Assembly (NCBI GenBank): GCA_018350325.1
Contig: JAEVLN010000009.1
Coordinates: 2,726,459-2,790,458, forward strand
From: Globodera rostochiensis
Lineage: Eukaryota > Nematoda > Chromadorea > Rhabditida > Heteroderidae
Length of the DNA: 64,000 bases
Direction of reading: 5' to 3'
The notes below the pieces were generated by a model. That model saw only the letters and a program-made list of their open reading frames with translations. It did no database searches and was not told the origin of the DNA. The position numbers were made by a program, and so were the translations under genes. Of the stretch, positions 46,829 to 57,411 are shown piece after piece (position 1 is the stretch's first letter; every line of letters starts with the position of its first letter).

Positions 46829-48091
46829 TTATGGCTTTCCGATGCCGCCAAACGGCACTTCTCTGTCCCGCATCACCGTCTTTGTTGATCGGCTGAACAC
46901 AATTGCGGCACGTCGTCGCTGCTCTGCTCGACTACGATCGTCCACCCAAAAGACCGGCATTGTGCTTTCTAAAAAAGCATTTGTGGCATCGTTCAAATTA
47001 AAAGAAAAAACATTTTCATTTTTTATTTAGAAAAAATGTACAAATTTATGCTAGGAATCAAGGGGTTTTTGCGGCTAATCCCTTCCAGATCAATCTTTTT
47101 GAAATGGCGGCTAATTTCAGATCAATTTGAAATGTACCTTTCTCTAATTTGCCAATATATTAATAAAATATATATTTGCCAATATTATTAATAAATATCT
47201 AATTGTCAATATTATTAACAAAAATTATTTACAAACAAAAAAAGCTCCAGTTAACACACCAAACAGGAACACAATGGCCACCACTCCGAGCGCGTACAGC
47301 ACAACGAAAAGGAACAGTTCACGTCCCCGCAGGGTGTGGACCAGCTCAGGGCGATTGAACGGGTCGCGATGGAACGCCAAACTCTCTAAGTGGTGAATAA
47401 AAAGCATTTTTTCCTTTTTTTGTTTTGTTTTCGGCACTTTCGAATGAAATGGGGCAAAAATGTGTGCAGAGCAATTGGGTGCCATGCCATGCCCAATTTT
47501 GTCGCGGGTAATGAGCGACATTTTTTCATTTTCATTATGCCCGACGGCAAAAAGGGCACAAAACAACAAACGAATTTCTCTCCCAAATAAGAATTGTACA
47601 CATTCCATTACTCTGGCTCTCTGACGCCCTCTCTATCTCTACCACTCTCTTTTTCTCTCTTTTTCTGTCTGTGTCATGTGGGCTGGGCTCGCTATTTTCC
47701 AATCACATTTACATGCACTCTCTCTGTAGCTTTTACTCTTAAATTGAAGTGATTGTGTTCTTCTCTTTCTCTCTCTCTCTCTTTCTCATGCATTCTCCGT
47801 TTTCCTCGTGCTATCTCTCTCTCTCTTTCTCATGCATTCTCCGTTTTCCTCGTGCTATCTCTCTCTCTCTCTCTTTCTCATGCATTCTCCGTTTTCCCTG
47901 TGCTATTTCACTCTCTTTCTCTCTTTACTCTGCACGCTCTCGTTACCTTTGGACCGTCTGGGCAGCTTCACTCGGCTGCTCGGCACGGACACAGTCAAAG
48001 AGTCCCGAGGCAATGCCAACAATCCCTCCTCAAAATTTGGTCCTGCGCTACCTTCATCCGTTGTCGTCGCCGCGGGTGCCGAACCTTCCAT
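46829..48091 (-). CDS. Small single-pass membrane protein
   Basis: Three exons join in phase: 48091-47947, 47385-47260 and 46968-46829, giving 136 aa. It starts MEGSAPAATTTDEGSAGPN (acidic, Ser/Thr/Ala-rich), passes a basic stretch (RVKLPRRSK), then has one membrane segment (LFLFVVLYALGVVAIVFLF, about residues 70-88). An Arg-rich tail ends VPFGGIGKP. There is no signal peptide; topology is uncertain. Both split codons rebuild Glu. An alternative upstream exon at about 47540-47450 (MSLITRDKIGHG) can also join exon 2, using an acceptor two bases downstream. Function unknown. Confidence 0.55.
47766..47905. repeat. CT-rich minisatellite, 3 copies
   Basis: Three units of about 45-50 bp (a TCTCTCTC run, then CATGCATTCTCCGTTTTCC) lie inside intron 1 of the minus-strand membrane-protein gene. 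Confidence 0.75.
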
Positions 48092-49017
48092 TTTACGGCA
48101 CGACAATTTTTATATTTGTATTTTTGACTGATCGGCTTTGTTAAAATTGATCTAAATTACGGGCTAATGAGTGCATAAAATCTTTCAAAATTATGAATAA
48201 GGCTTTGAATAATTTCGGAAGCCTAAAAATCCTTTTTTTTCCAAATTGTTTCAAACCAAACATTTGAACACCATTAAAAGCAGCCAAAAAAATAATTTTT
48301 AATTAAAATTTTGAAAATCGCGAAATCCTTCTGATCAATTTGGGACAATTTTTTGAGTTCTGTTGACGTTGTTAGACTACTTGGGTTGAAGCAAGAAATG
48401 AGGAATAAAAGCAGGAAAGGAGGAGGAGGAAGAGGAGGAGAAGCCATTTTACGAGATCTGAGAGAGAATGGACGATTTGGAGTGGCGGGAAATTGAAGAA
48501 AAACAAACAAACAAACACTTTTCGTGGGAAAGAACATTCAATTTTTGTTGCTTGTACAAAATGAGCGCCTCCTGTGAAGCAATCGCGCAATGTTTGATCA
48601 GCAAATTTTGAACAATCGTTTCTTTGGAGATCAGAGCTGAAGTTCAAAATCTGATCGGAAAATCATAAAATTGATCGGGAAAACCTAGAATGTTGAGACT
48701 TTGTTATTACACTAACCCCATTAGCTCATATTTGTCCTCGAGACTCTTGGGCGATGCAAATTTAGCACCTAATTAATTTCTCACAATACATTTGACATGT
48801 GTATGGGTCAGTATCCAATTTAGAATTTAACAAGAATCACATAATAAGAAATCTGACATAAAAAAATTAATATAAAATTGTACAAATTCGGTGTATTGTA
48901 ATGGCATATCTAATTTACAAATATACAAATAATGAAAAAATTGGATTTGCCAAATGCTAAAAGTTATCGGCACTTTCATGCGTAAATTATTAAACAAAAG
49001 ATTCAATTTTATTATTT
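48092..49017. other. Intergenic, no gene seen
   Basis: A GGA-rich stretch near 48418 opens short frames only. Nothing coding is supported. Confidence 0.4.
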
Positions 49018-49382
49018 CTTTGTCATAGGTAAATGTACAATTTGGCATATGCCAATTATGCCTTCCTTTGTCAAAGGTTATACAAATGTACAATATTTTG
49101 CAAAAATTCTTATCCAAAATGCAAAAGCAATCATTGTGTGCGTGTGAGAGTGTGATTGGGTACTCTGATTGAGAAGGTCCAGAAAATGCCAATAAATTGG
49201 CGGCCATTCCCATCAACGGCATCATTCATTGCATCAATTTTCATTCACATTTGCCCACTAACAACTACTACAACCAGCGTTAAAAACTCCCCATTACGTC
49301 AATACCCTCTCTGATCACTTCTCAGCCAATTGCGACCAAAGTGAAAAGCCCAAATCAGTCGAGAGTGATCGATCTGTCCGTG
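49018..49382 (+). promoter_or_regulatory. Upstream region and 5'UTR exon of TLP1
   Basis: It contains one 54-bp unit with the palindrome TTGGCATATGCCAA (about 49043). A conserved block follows, homologous to 56717-56977 upstream of TLP2 (CATTCACATTTGCCCACTAA and beyond). Both copies end at a matching donor (GTG/GTGAGTCTTAC). The TLP coding exon in each gene lies just after a TTTTCAG acceptor, so a non-coding first exon is inferred; trans-splicing at that acceptor is the alternative. Confidence 0.55.
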
Positions 49383-49435
49383 GTGAGTCTTACTTGGAAT
49401 GACTTTGAATAACCGAGAGAGCTGTTCGAGAACTA

Positions 49436-49711
49436 ACTCTTTCAAAATGAAACAAACCAAATATAATTAGTATTCTTTGAAAACTCTAAGTGTGCCCAAA
49501 TAAACGTTAATTCAACCCGATATGTTAAGTTTGAAAAAAGTTATGATCAAAAGTTTGTCAAAAACCATTTATTTTTGATTTTTTGGGCTTTTAAGATTAT
49601 AGCCTTTCTCGAACTTAACATATCGGGTTGAATTAACGTTTATTTTATTTGGCACACTTAGAGCTTTCAAAGGATGCTAATTATATTTGGTTTGTTTAAT
49701 TTTGAAAAGAG
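49436..49711. mobile_element. Foldback element in TLP1 5'UTR intron
   Basis: Inverted arms of about 105 bp (ACAAACCAAATATAATTAG and TTAATTCAACCCGATATGTT with inverses) surround an AT-rich loop. There is no clear target duplication. A GC-rich TAGGGTAGCACGGGTCCGGG fragment follows at 49783-49850. Confidence 0.6.
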
Positions 49712-49998
49712 TTATAAAGGTTCAAAGTTGAGGTGATGAGTTGGGTTGACACCCAAAAAATTACGCTTTCAACTAGGGTAGCACGGGTCCGGGAAATTTG
49801 GGAAAAACCGGAAACCGGGACTAAATTTGGTCCCGGTCAAAAATTTTCGTACTAAGATCTTAATTAGGTTTAACCCTGAGCCAAACCCCAAGAGCTTTCT
49901 CGAAAATCAGCTTTAAAATGCTAAAAACTATTTCGGCACAAAGTTTTGGTGCCATGGGCCTTAAAACATTGACCTGATTTATTTTTCAGTTATAAAAA

Positions 49999-52900
49999 AT
50001 GCCTGGAATGTCGACAATTGTTCTGCTCATTTTGAGCATATTTAAAGGTTATAATTTTGTATTTTAAAATTAATTTAAATAATATTAAAAAAAAAATTAA
50101 GTTGGAGAAATGGCACATTTGGGTGGCAAAAATTCACTTCCGACCGTCAATCAACCGGCACAAATTCAGCAAAATTCCTTTTTACAACAAACGGCTTTGA
50201 ATAGTCATCCGCCGGTGGTCAGCAACAACAACCCATTTGGGGGAGATGCCATTATTGGTGATGAAATAAAAATATTCATTTTTTCAATTCATGATAAAAT
50301 GTATAAAAGTAAATTTATTCAATTTTATTAACAATTGAAATAAATAAATTATTTTAAAATTATACTATATTTAGGTACAAAAGTTAAGCTATTCCAACAC
50401 TCAAATGATGCCATAAATTCACATAAAAAAGACAAAAAGTGAGTCAATTTTATTTAATTTAACCAGAATTATTAAAACAAAAAATATTATTGTTTTACCT
50501 TTTTAAGCACATCCCGAAAATTAAAAGAAAATGTTGAAATCGAATCGAAGAAAAAGGGTGTTAAAGTTGGCGGAAAGGTGAAGCTTCAGCAACAAAATCG
50601 AAAAAGCAAAAAAGTGCCACAGAGAGGGCGAATTGGGGTCATTTTGTGAGTTTAATGGAATTTAATGATGAATTTCTATTTTTAATCTCTTAATGATAAA
50701 ATTAATTTTTTTTTAAATCGGGTTTACGAATTTTTGGATTAAAAAATTCACACATTCAGTCAATACATAAAATTCCTGTTCAGGTTTTACGTGTTCATGC
50801 TGATCAATAGGGTAGTGCACGGTCGGTTAACCGAACCGAAACCGAAACCGAAAACCGGCTTTTTTGGCCCAAAAACCGAAACCGAAAACCGGGGGTCGTA
50901 AAACCGGCCTAACCGAAAACCGGGGGTACCGGTTTTCCGGTTTCGGTTGTAAAAATGAAAAAAACACACCCCTAATGATGGCATTTTGTGGGAGTCTGTT
51001 GAGGAAAGATGTGGTGTAGTGGTGAGTGGTGTCATTTTAACTGGTGGTGGGATGGGGTTCAAATCTCGGCTGAGTTGAATTTTTTTTCCAACATTTTTTG
51101 AACTATACGGTGTGTGAACAATTCCAAAAGTTTTTCAAATTCCCAATTTTTTTTAATTAGATAAAATTCACAAATTGATTGGACGAATTCAGTGAAATTT
51201 AAAAAAAAAGAAAAACTTTGTTCAAAGTTGAGTGACCTCGACTGCCGATGGGGATTTTAAAAATTTTGAGATCGGAGCCCTGAATAATTAAAATTAAAAA
51301 TTTTCTTTGTATTGTTATTATTGGAATAATTTTCTTAACAAATTCGTTAAATCTCAAAAAAAAAGAAAATAGGCCAATTTTGTTAAGAAACTCGATTTCC
51401 CACTTTTTTGGGGTCGGAATCCTGATTTCCGAAATTTTTTGAGGTCGTCGGCTCCCATCCCCTGCTAAGCCCCGCCGGGAAAATGTTAGATTTTAACGAT
51501 GTTAGGAAAATTGGTCCAAAATTTACGCATTTGGAAATCAAAAGGGTCCCCCCTATGGTTTGACAAAAAACCGGTTTCGGTTTTCGGTTAACCGGGTGTC
51601 GGCCAAAAACCGAAACCGAAAACCGGGGGTCGCAAAACCGGCCTAACCGAAAACCGGTACCCCCGGTTTAAAACCGACCGTGCACTACTCTACTGATCAA
51701 CATGCTCGTTCCGCATGTACCGCAAAATGTTATGATTCGTAAGACAAATTAAAAAAAAAAAAATTGTCAATCAATTTCCTTTTTTTAAAAAATTAATTAG
51801 GCCACAACAACCATTTTGTGCCGATTGAAAAAGAATTTGTTGCGTGCCAATCATTGGCTAATGCCGCTGGTTATCAATGCGAGTTCAGCTTGGACGAAAT
51901 GATGCTGGAATCGAACAAGACAAACGTGGAAATTTGGGCCAATTTTGGGGAAGAGAATGACGGCACACTTCGACTGTTGGGCCAACAGGTTGAAAATGGC
52001 AAATTATTAAAATTAATTCAAATTTGCATCTATTCGAATAAAAAATAATGCATATAAAAATAACTGAAAAATCCAAAAATATTGTTTCAAAAAAATAACA
52101 TTTTAAAATTTATTTAAATTAAAGACTATAAAAAATATTTGTAATAACTCTAAGGATGCCAGTAAATGTAACGCGGATGAGGACGGACAAGCGCAATGTG
52201 ATACAAAATTGGTGATCAATTCTGATCAAATTGATCAGTTGAAGAGTATTTCCATGGATGAAGTGAATGATGCCATTCTTCAAAGCAATAAGGACGCCGA
52301 AGTACATCGACGACAATTGGGAGAAGGAGGTAGGATTAGTTTTAAATTTGTTAAAAAATCACTTGAATCTGCTTGATCAGGCCCATTCATTATTGCTGAT
52401 GATCAGCAGGTGTCGGATGTCCGGGGGGGGGAGAATCAGACCAGATCATCCATAAACGTTTAAAATATGGCCACCAAAAAACATTGTGTCACAATTAGGG
52501 TTGGCGCTTTTGGGACCTCTACCCGTTAACCGAACCGAGACCAAAACCTAAATTTTAATCTGAAACCGCCAACCCTACTAACAATCTTAATTTTGTAGCT
52601 GTTACTTTTTGGCTGTACAATAAATGCGGCAAAGATCTGATGGTTGGCGGCAATGTACAGGGAACAGTGGTCAACAACGTTACTTGCATGGCAAAAATTC
52701 CGGCAGCGATTACATCGGCACGATTTTGGTTCAATAAGGACTGTAACAATGTACGAAATTCACAACATTTCAATTAACAACTCAAAAAACAGGGCTCATT
52801 CTTTTCAATATTAAAAAAATCCAAAAATGGACTCATATGTTCAAGCAATATGCTAATTTAATATTAAAAATCCGAAACATTTAGGACGAAGTTAAACACT

Positions 52901-53695
52901 ACTGTGACGTTCAAGCAGCGCAGCCGCCCACTTCACTGTTTGAAATGACCTTCAAAAATGGCCAATCCCTCGAAGAAAAAGTCCAATTCTATGACGTCAG
53001 CCTCGTGGACGGCTTTAACGTGCCGATCAGCGTGTTTGTCAAAGATTGTCCGGGCGTCAATATTTCGAAAAATTATAATTTTAATTCACTGCTAAATGCG
53101 TTGCCAGCTGAAATGAAAGACTTGACCTACAACAGCGGCCAAGACGTACGTACCTTTTTTTTTATTTTAATCAAATCATTTTGGCCTGGTTAACCGTCCG
53201 GTATCGCTGATTGAACGCGCAATTTTTTTTTCTTCAAAAAATTGCTTTTTTTTTTACGTGAAAATGCGGCGCCGTATGAAAATTTTTTTACCTAACTTTG
53301 ATTTATTAAGAAAAAACAATTTTTATGTTACTTTGTAGAGTTTACTGGGTATCGGTTTTGGTTTTTCTACAAAAAGTCCGGTTCCGGTTAAAAGTTTATT
53401 TTTGTTGATACAAAAAAAAATTGGCATGGCATTTTTACAGCTAGTCGGTGTGAAGAGCGTTTGTGGCGCCTTCGACACTGACGCGGTGTGTTGCCGTAAC
53501 GCCTACAACTTACCAGGCACTTGTAAGCCGGACACGGATCATGGCTGGGAACAGAAGCAGATCGACGCCTACAACGTCATGCGCGCCGCATTTCCCGACG
53601 CGTACAACTACGCTTATGATGATCAGAGTGCGACCAAAGTGTGCAAAGGGGCAACTGATTTCCACATTGGCATTTGCACACAGATGACACCATGA
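49999..53695 (+). CDS. TLP1, membrane-type thaumatin-like protein, exon 5 interrupted by a MITE
   Basis: Ten exons: 49999-50047, 50102-50257, 50375-50438, 50508-50645, 50784-50807 plus 51701-51738 (split by the element), 51801-51988, 52155-52329, 52599-52750, 52885-53145, 53441-53695. Ignoring the insertion and one duplicate target copy they encode 499 aa in phase. Order: hydrophobic N terminus (STIVLLILSIF), basic linker, membrane segment (VILFYVFMLINMLV, about 134-150), four-Cys domain (FVACQSLANAAGYQCEFSLD and about 220-277), then a thaumatin domain from about 278. The C-terminal signature is intact (DAVCCRNAY, PDAYNYAYDD, HIGICTQ), with ten family Cys plus one. The 885-bp element brings stops, so this copy should be null unless the element is removed. 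All other splice sites are intact, so the insertion looks recent or is an allele. Confidence 0.75.
50808..51692. mobile_element. 885-bp hAT-like element inside TLP1 coding exon
   Basis: Ends TAGGGTAGTGCACGGTCGG and TAGAGTAGTGCACGGTCGG (inverse) differ at one base. Perfect 8-bp duplication CTGATCAA at 50800-50807 and 51693-51700. Subterminal ACCGAAACCGAAAACCGG repeats mark both ends. No transposase frame. A fragment of the same family is at 59733-59860. Confidence 0.9.
51005..51075 (+). other. tRNA-like pol III motif pair inside the MITE
   Basis: TGGTGTAGTGG (51012-51022) fits the A-box consensus, and GGTTCAAATCTC (51057-51068) fits a B-box, spaced as in a tRNA or tRNA-derived SINE. The flanks do not pair into an acceptor stem, so it is not a functional tRNA. 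Confidence 0.35.
52496..52577. mobile_element. 82-bp mini-element in TLP1 intron 7
   Basis: Ends TAGGGTTGGCG and CGCCAACCCTA are perfect inverse copies. Flanks GTCACAAT and CTAACAAT agree at six of eight bases. Confidence 0.55.
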
Positions 53696-53903
53696 AAAAT
53701 GCAAATTGCGCGATGATCTTAGTGAGGAATGGAACATTGTTATTTTGGGGGTGATTGATCACTTTTTTATGTATGTAATTACCGTTTTTTGATCAGTAAA
53801 GTGTGCTTACCTATATCAATTTTTTGGGGGTTTTTTTTTTTGTAAATCAACAATAAGTTTGGTGTGAGTTTCTTGACCAATTATTCAATAAACGTGTATA
53901 CAT

Positions 53904-54376
53904 CAGGGTTGCATCGGGTTACACGATACATGAGAGCCGAAACCCGGTCTTTTCTCGACCCGAATCCCGACCCGAGGTTTTTTTGGCCGACCTAATCCGA
54001 AATCCGACCCGACATTTCTTATAAAAATAGCTCAATTCCTTACAACTTTGAAGATTTGATGATGTTTTGTTGTTACGGAATTGCCCTAGAATTTTAGAAA
54101 AATTTCAATAGAATAAAAAAAATCAAACCAAAAATTACCGTATTTAAAATTTTGGTTGCAAATCTCTTAACAAATTTTTCGGGGAATCCTCATTTTAAAA
54201 AACCAAAGGGGGGGGGGCTTTTGTTTTGATTCGTAATTTTGTAACAATTTTCTTTTATGATTTTACATATTAATTTTGATTTTTGGTTAGTATTTTAAAG
54301 AAAAAAATTTTCAACCCGAAACCCGGCTTCGACCCGAAACTTGACCCGCCATTTTTCTCGACCCGCTGCAACCCTG
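53904..54376. mobile_element. 473-bp hAT-like element 3' of TLP1
   Basis: Ends CAGGGTTGCATCGGGTT and, inverted, CAGGGTTGCAGCGGGTC. Subterminal repeats of GACCCGAA. Flanks GTATACAT and GTACACAT form an 8-bp duplication with one mismatch. Confidence 0.75.
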
Positions 54377-54439
54377 GTACACATGCACCGCAAGCGGTGA
54401 AAATTGCTAAATCGAAAATCCTAAATACTTTTTATCAAA

Positions 54440-55393
54440 AAAATTTACCCAAAAAAATAGAGAAATTTAATAAATTTAAATGCTTAATAAATAATATTTC
54501 AATGCTTGCGTCATGTCATAAGCCAACAAAATGAAAATAAATCAGAGCCGAAATTGACGTTTTTTGTTTATTTACTGTACTTTTTTTTTAAAATTGAATG
54601 CATATGAATAAATATATAAGCTTTTCCATATGTCCATATTTGACAAATAAAAGCAGCTATTTAAATAAGTCTGATTCTATTTAAATTGTGTTTTTTGAGG
54701 AAATACCGTATTTCCTCTATTAGTAGCCCCCCCTCTAATTGCCCCCCCCCCTCGAGGGTGGTTGAAAAATAGAAGCCCCCCCCCCCCTCAATTGTAGCCT
54801 CCCCCCCCCTCCATTTGTTGGCCTCCCCAAGCCGTGAGCTTTTAAAATATCTTTAAAATTATCAAGTAGGTACCTCCTACCTACCTAAGTTTCTATTTTT
54901 CGACATTACCATTTAGGTACTAAAAATTAAGCGGTTATTAATCAAAAATGAGTGACGAAGACGTGAGATTTAAGTATTATTTCCATTTTGTTCATAATCC
55001 AAGACTTGAAAATTAAAATTAAATTTAATTTTAATTAAAAAAGTTTAGTTAGCAATTTATTTGGAGTAAAAGCAAGCACAGACAACGGTAAATTGCGCTG
55101 TTTGTTATCTTTATTACTAATAAATTTTCATTAATTACATTTTTGAAATTTGTAGAAAAAGCGTGTGAAAAGTGTGTGTTTGGCGTACGGCACGGACTCC
55201 GTGTGGCCGGAATGCGCATAATCAACCGGAAACGTGTGGGCCAACCCATGGTTGGACTTCGGATCAGATCGCCGGCTACAACGCAATGCGTGCCGCATTT
55301 CCCACCTCGTACAGCTACGCTTACGATGATAAAATTGCCACGGAAGTGTGCCAGAATGGCACAAGTTTTCGAATGGGATTTTGCACAAATTGA
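54440..55393 (+). pseudogene. Truncated thaumatin-like pseudogene
   Basis: A duplicate of the TLP3 locus. 54440-55135 matches 62090-62500 upstream of and within TLP3 intron 1, and the last exon is at 55156-55393. Exons 2 and 3 are missing. The exon-1 relic (about 54970-55012) has lost its start and donor. The last exon has lost two bases relative to TLP3 (GTGTGGCCGG against GTGTGTTGCCGG), which breaks the CC motif and frame. The rest, including PTSYSYAYDD, stays nearly identical. C-run-rich sequence lies at 54725-54810. Confidence 0.75.
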
Positions 55394-55557
55394 GACAACG
55401 TTTGACGCTGTTCAAAATTGTGTTTCACTTTTTGACAGATTCGCTAAAATCGTTGAACTTGACCAATTCAATGTACACTCCAATTATTTTGGCATGACCT
55501 TTTGTCATCCTCACCACGAATGTTTATAAAATGTAAAATTACATATATTTGGCAAGT

Positions 55558-55695
55558 GGGTCGGCGGTGCCGATAAGCGCCACCGAGAAATTTTTGAATT
55601 TTTGACTCATTTTGCTAAAAGATTTGCAATACAAATTTTAAAAATACGGCAATTTTTTGGGAGGAGTCCAGCAATGCCGATAGGTGCCGCGGGGA
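55558..55695. mobile_element. GC-ended element related to PAP intron 8
   Basis: It begins GGTCGGCGGTGCCGATAAGC and has an inverted-type right end (GCCGATAGGTGCCGC). It matches 4546-4665 in reverse orientation. Confidence 0.4.
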
Positions 55696-55896
55696 AAAAA
55701 ATTTTGAAAATTTAATAAATCTTGTTAAGAAAATTGGGGGTTTCTGCATTTTATGACACTTAAAGCAATTAAATCGGTCAACTTTTAATAAAGTTAGATC
55801 AAATTTTTAAATGTTCAGCAAACTTTACACTCAAAAAAATAAAATCGTTTGTTTACACAACCAAATAAGTTCAAATAAAGTCGAAATAAATCATTT

Positions 55897-56716
55897 ATGG
55901 CATATGCCAATTATAGCTTCCTTCGTCAAAGTGCATACAAATGTACAATATTGGCATATGCCAATTATGTCTTCCTTTGTCAAAGGGCGTACAAATAGAC
56001 AATGTTGGCATATGCCAATTATGTCTTCCTTTGTCAAAGGGCATACAAATAGACAATGTTGGCATATGCCAATTATGTCTTCCTTCGTCAAAGGTCATAC
56101 AAATAGACAATGTTGGCATATGCCTATTATGCCTTCCTTTGTCAAAGGGCATACAAATAGACAATGTTGGCATATGCCAATTATGTCTTCCTTCGTCAAA
56201 GGTCATACAAATAGACAATGTTGGCATATGCCTATTATGCCTTCCTTTGTCAAAGGGCATACAAATAGACAATGTTGGCATATGCCTATTATGCCTTCCT
56301 TTGTCAAAGGGCATACAAATGTACAATATTGGCATATGCCAATTATGTCTTCCTTTGTCAAAGGGCGTACAAATAGACAATGTTGGCATATGCCAATTAT
56401 GTCTTCCTTTGTCAAAGGGCATACAAATAGACAATGTTGGCATATGCCAATTATGTCTTCCTTCGTTAAAGGTCATACAAATAGACAATGTTGGCATATG
56501 CCTATTATGCCTTCCTATGTCAAAGGGCATACAAATGTACAATGTTGGCATATGCCTATTATGCCTTCCTTTGTCAAAGGGCATACAAATTGTACAATGT
56601 TGGCATATGCCTATTATGCCTTCCTTTGACAAAGGGCATACAAATGTACAATGTTGGCATATGCCTATTATGCCTTCCTTTGTCAAAGGGCATACAAATG
56701 TACAATATTGGCATAA
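55897..56716. repeat. 54-bp minisatellite, about 15 copies, upstream of TLP2
   Basis: GGCATATGCC recurs at 54-base spacing from 55899 to 56656, with one 55-base step near 56590. Each unit holds the palindrome TTGGCATATGCCAA, then TTATG(C/T)CTTCCTTTGTCAAA and GGGCATACAAAT. Units alternate between ATAGACAATG and GTACAATATT types. Unit length is a multiple of three, so long frames open on both strands; these are not genes. One unit occurs alone at 49030-49085. Confidence 0.95.
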
Positions 56717-56977
56717 ATTTTTAGCCAACAGTGCAAAATCAATCATTGTGTGCGTGTGTGAATGTGATTGGGTGATCTGATGAGGAAGGACCAGAAAATG
56801 CTAATAAATTGGCGGTCATTCCCACCAATGGCATTCATTGCATAAATTTTTCATTCACATTTGCCCACTAACAATTACTACAACCAGCGTTAAAAACTCT
56901 CCAAAACGCCAATACCCTCTCTAATCACTTCTCAGGAAAAGCCCAGATCGTCAAGAGTGACCGATCTGTTCTTCGTG
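56717..56977 (+). promoter_or_regulatory. Upstream region and 5'UTR exon of TLP2
   Basis: Homologous to 49110-49382 before TLP1. It ends at the same donor (GTG/GTGAGTCTTAC). The following intron (56978-57400) holds a stretch made of repeated TATCGT words at 57210-57345, another degenerate repeat insertion. The acceptor TTATTTTCAG is 11 bases before the ATG. Confidence 0.5.
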
Positions 56978-57411
56978 GTGAGTCTTACTGGAATGATTTC
57001 GAATAACCGGGTTCTGGAAAGTAGAACAGTAGCAACCAATTGAATTAAAGCTGTTCAAGACCTGGAAATTCCGTGACTCAAGATCTTAATCAATCTTTAA
57101 CTGCGGCTCGAGACCGAGTCCAAAAACCGGGGACCTTTGTCGACTAGCAGCTCTAAAATACTAAAGACACAAAGTGTTCGGTGCCAATATTTTTTTTTGA
57201 ATTTTGAACACAGTTAGAAAAAATATCGTATCGTACTCGTAAATATCGTAATTTGGCCATATCGTGTATCGTTAAAAAAATCGTATCGTATTTTGGTTAA
57301 TCGTAAATATCGTATATCGTGTATCGTGTTTTGAGGAGACGATATTGACAGCCTTGGTATGGACCTTGAAACATTGATTCTGATTTAATGTTATTTTCAG
57401 TTATCAAAAAA

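Noticed and set aside
51005..51075. Functional tRNA gene
   Set aside because: A- and B-box matches exist, but no acceptor or anticodon stem can be formed.
54283..54534. 83-codon plus-strand frame
   Set aside because: Runs across the right end of the 53904-54376 element into the pseudogene flank; no coding support.
55811..56780. Open frames of 270-283 codons on both strands over the 54-bp array
   Set aside because: The unit is a multiple of three without stops, so frames stay open in several phases. No start context, splice signals or protein character; explained by the repeat.
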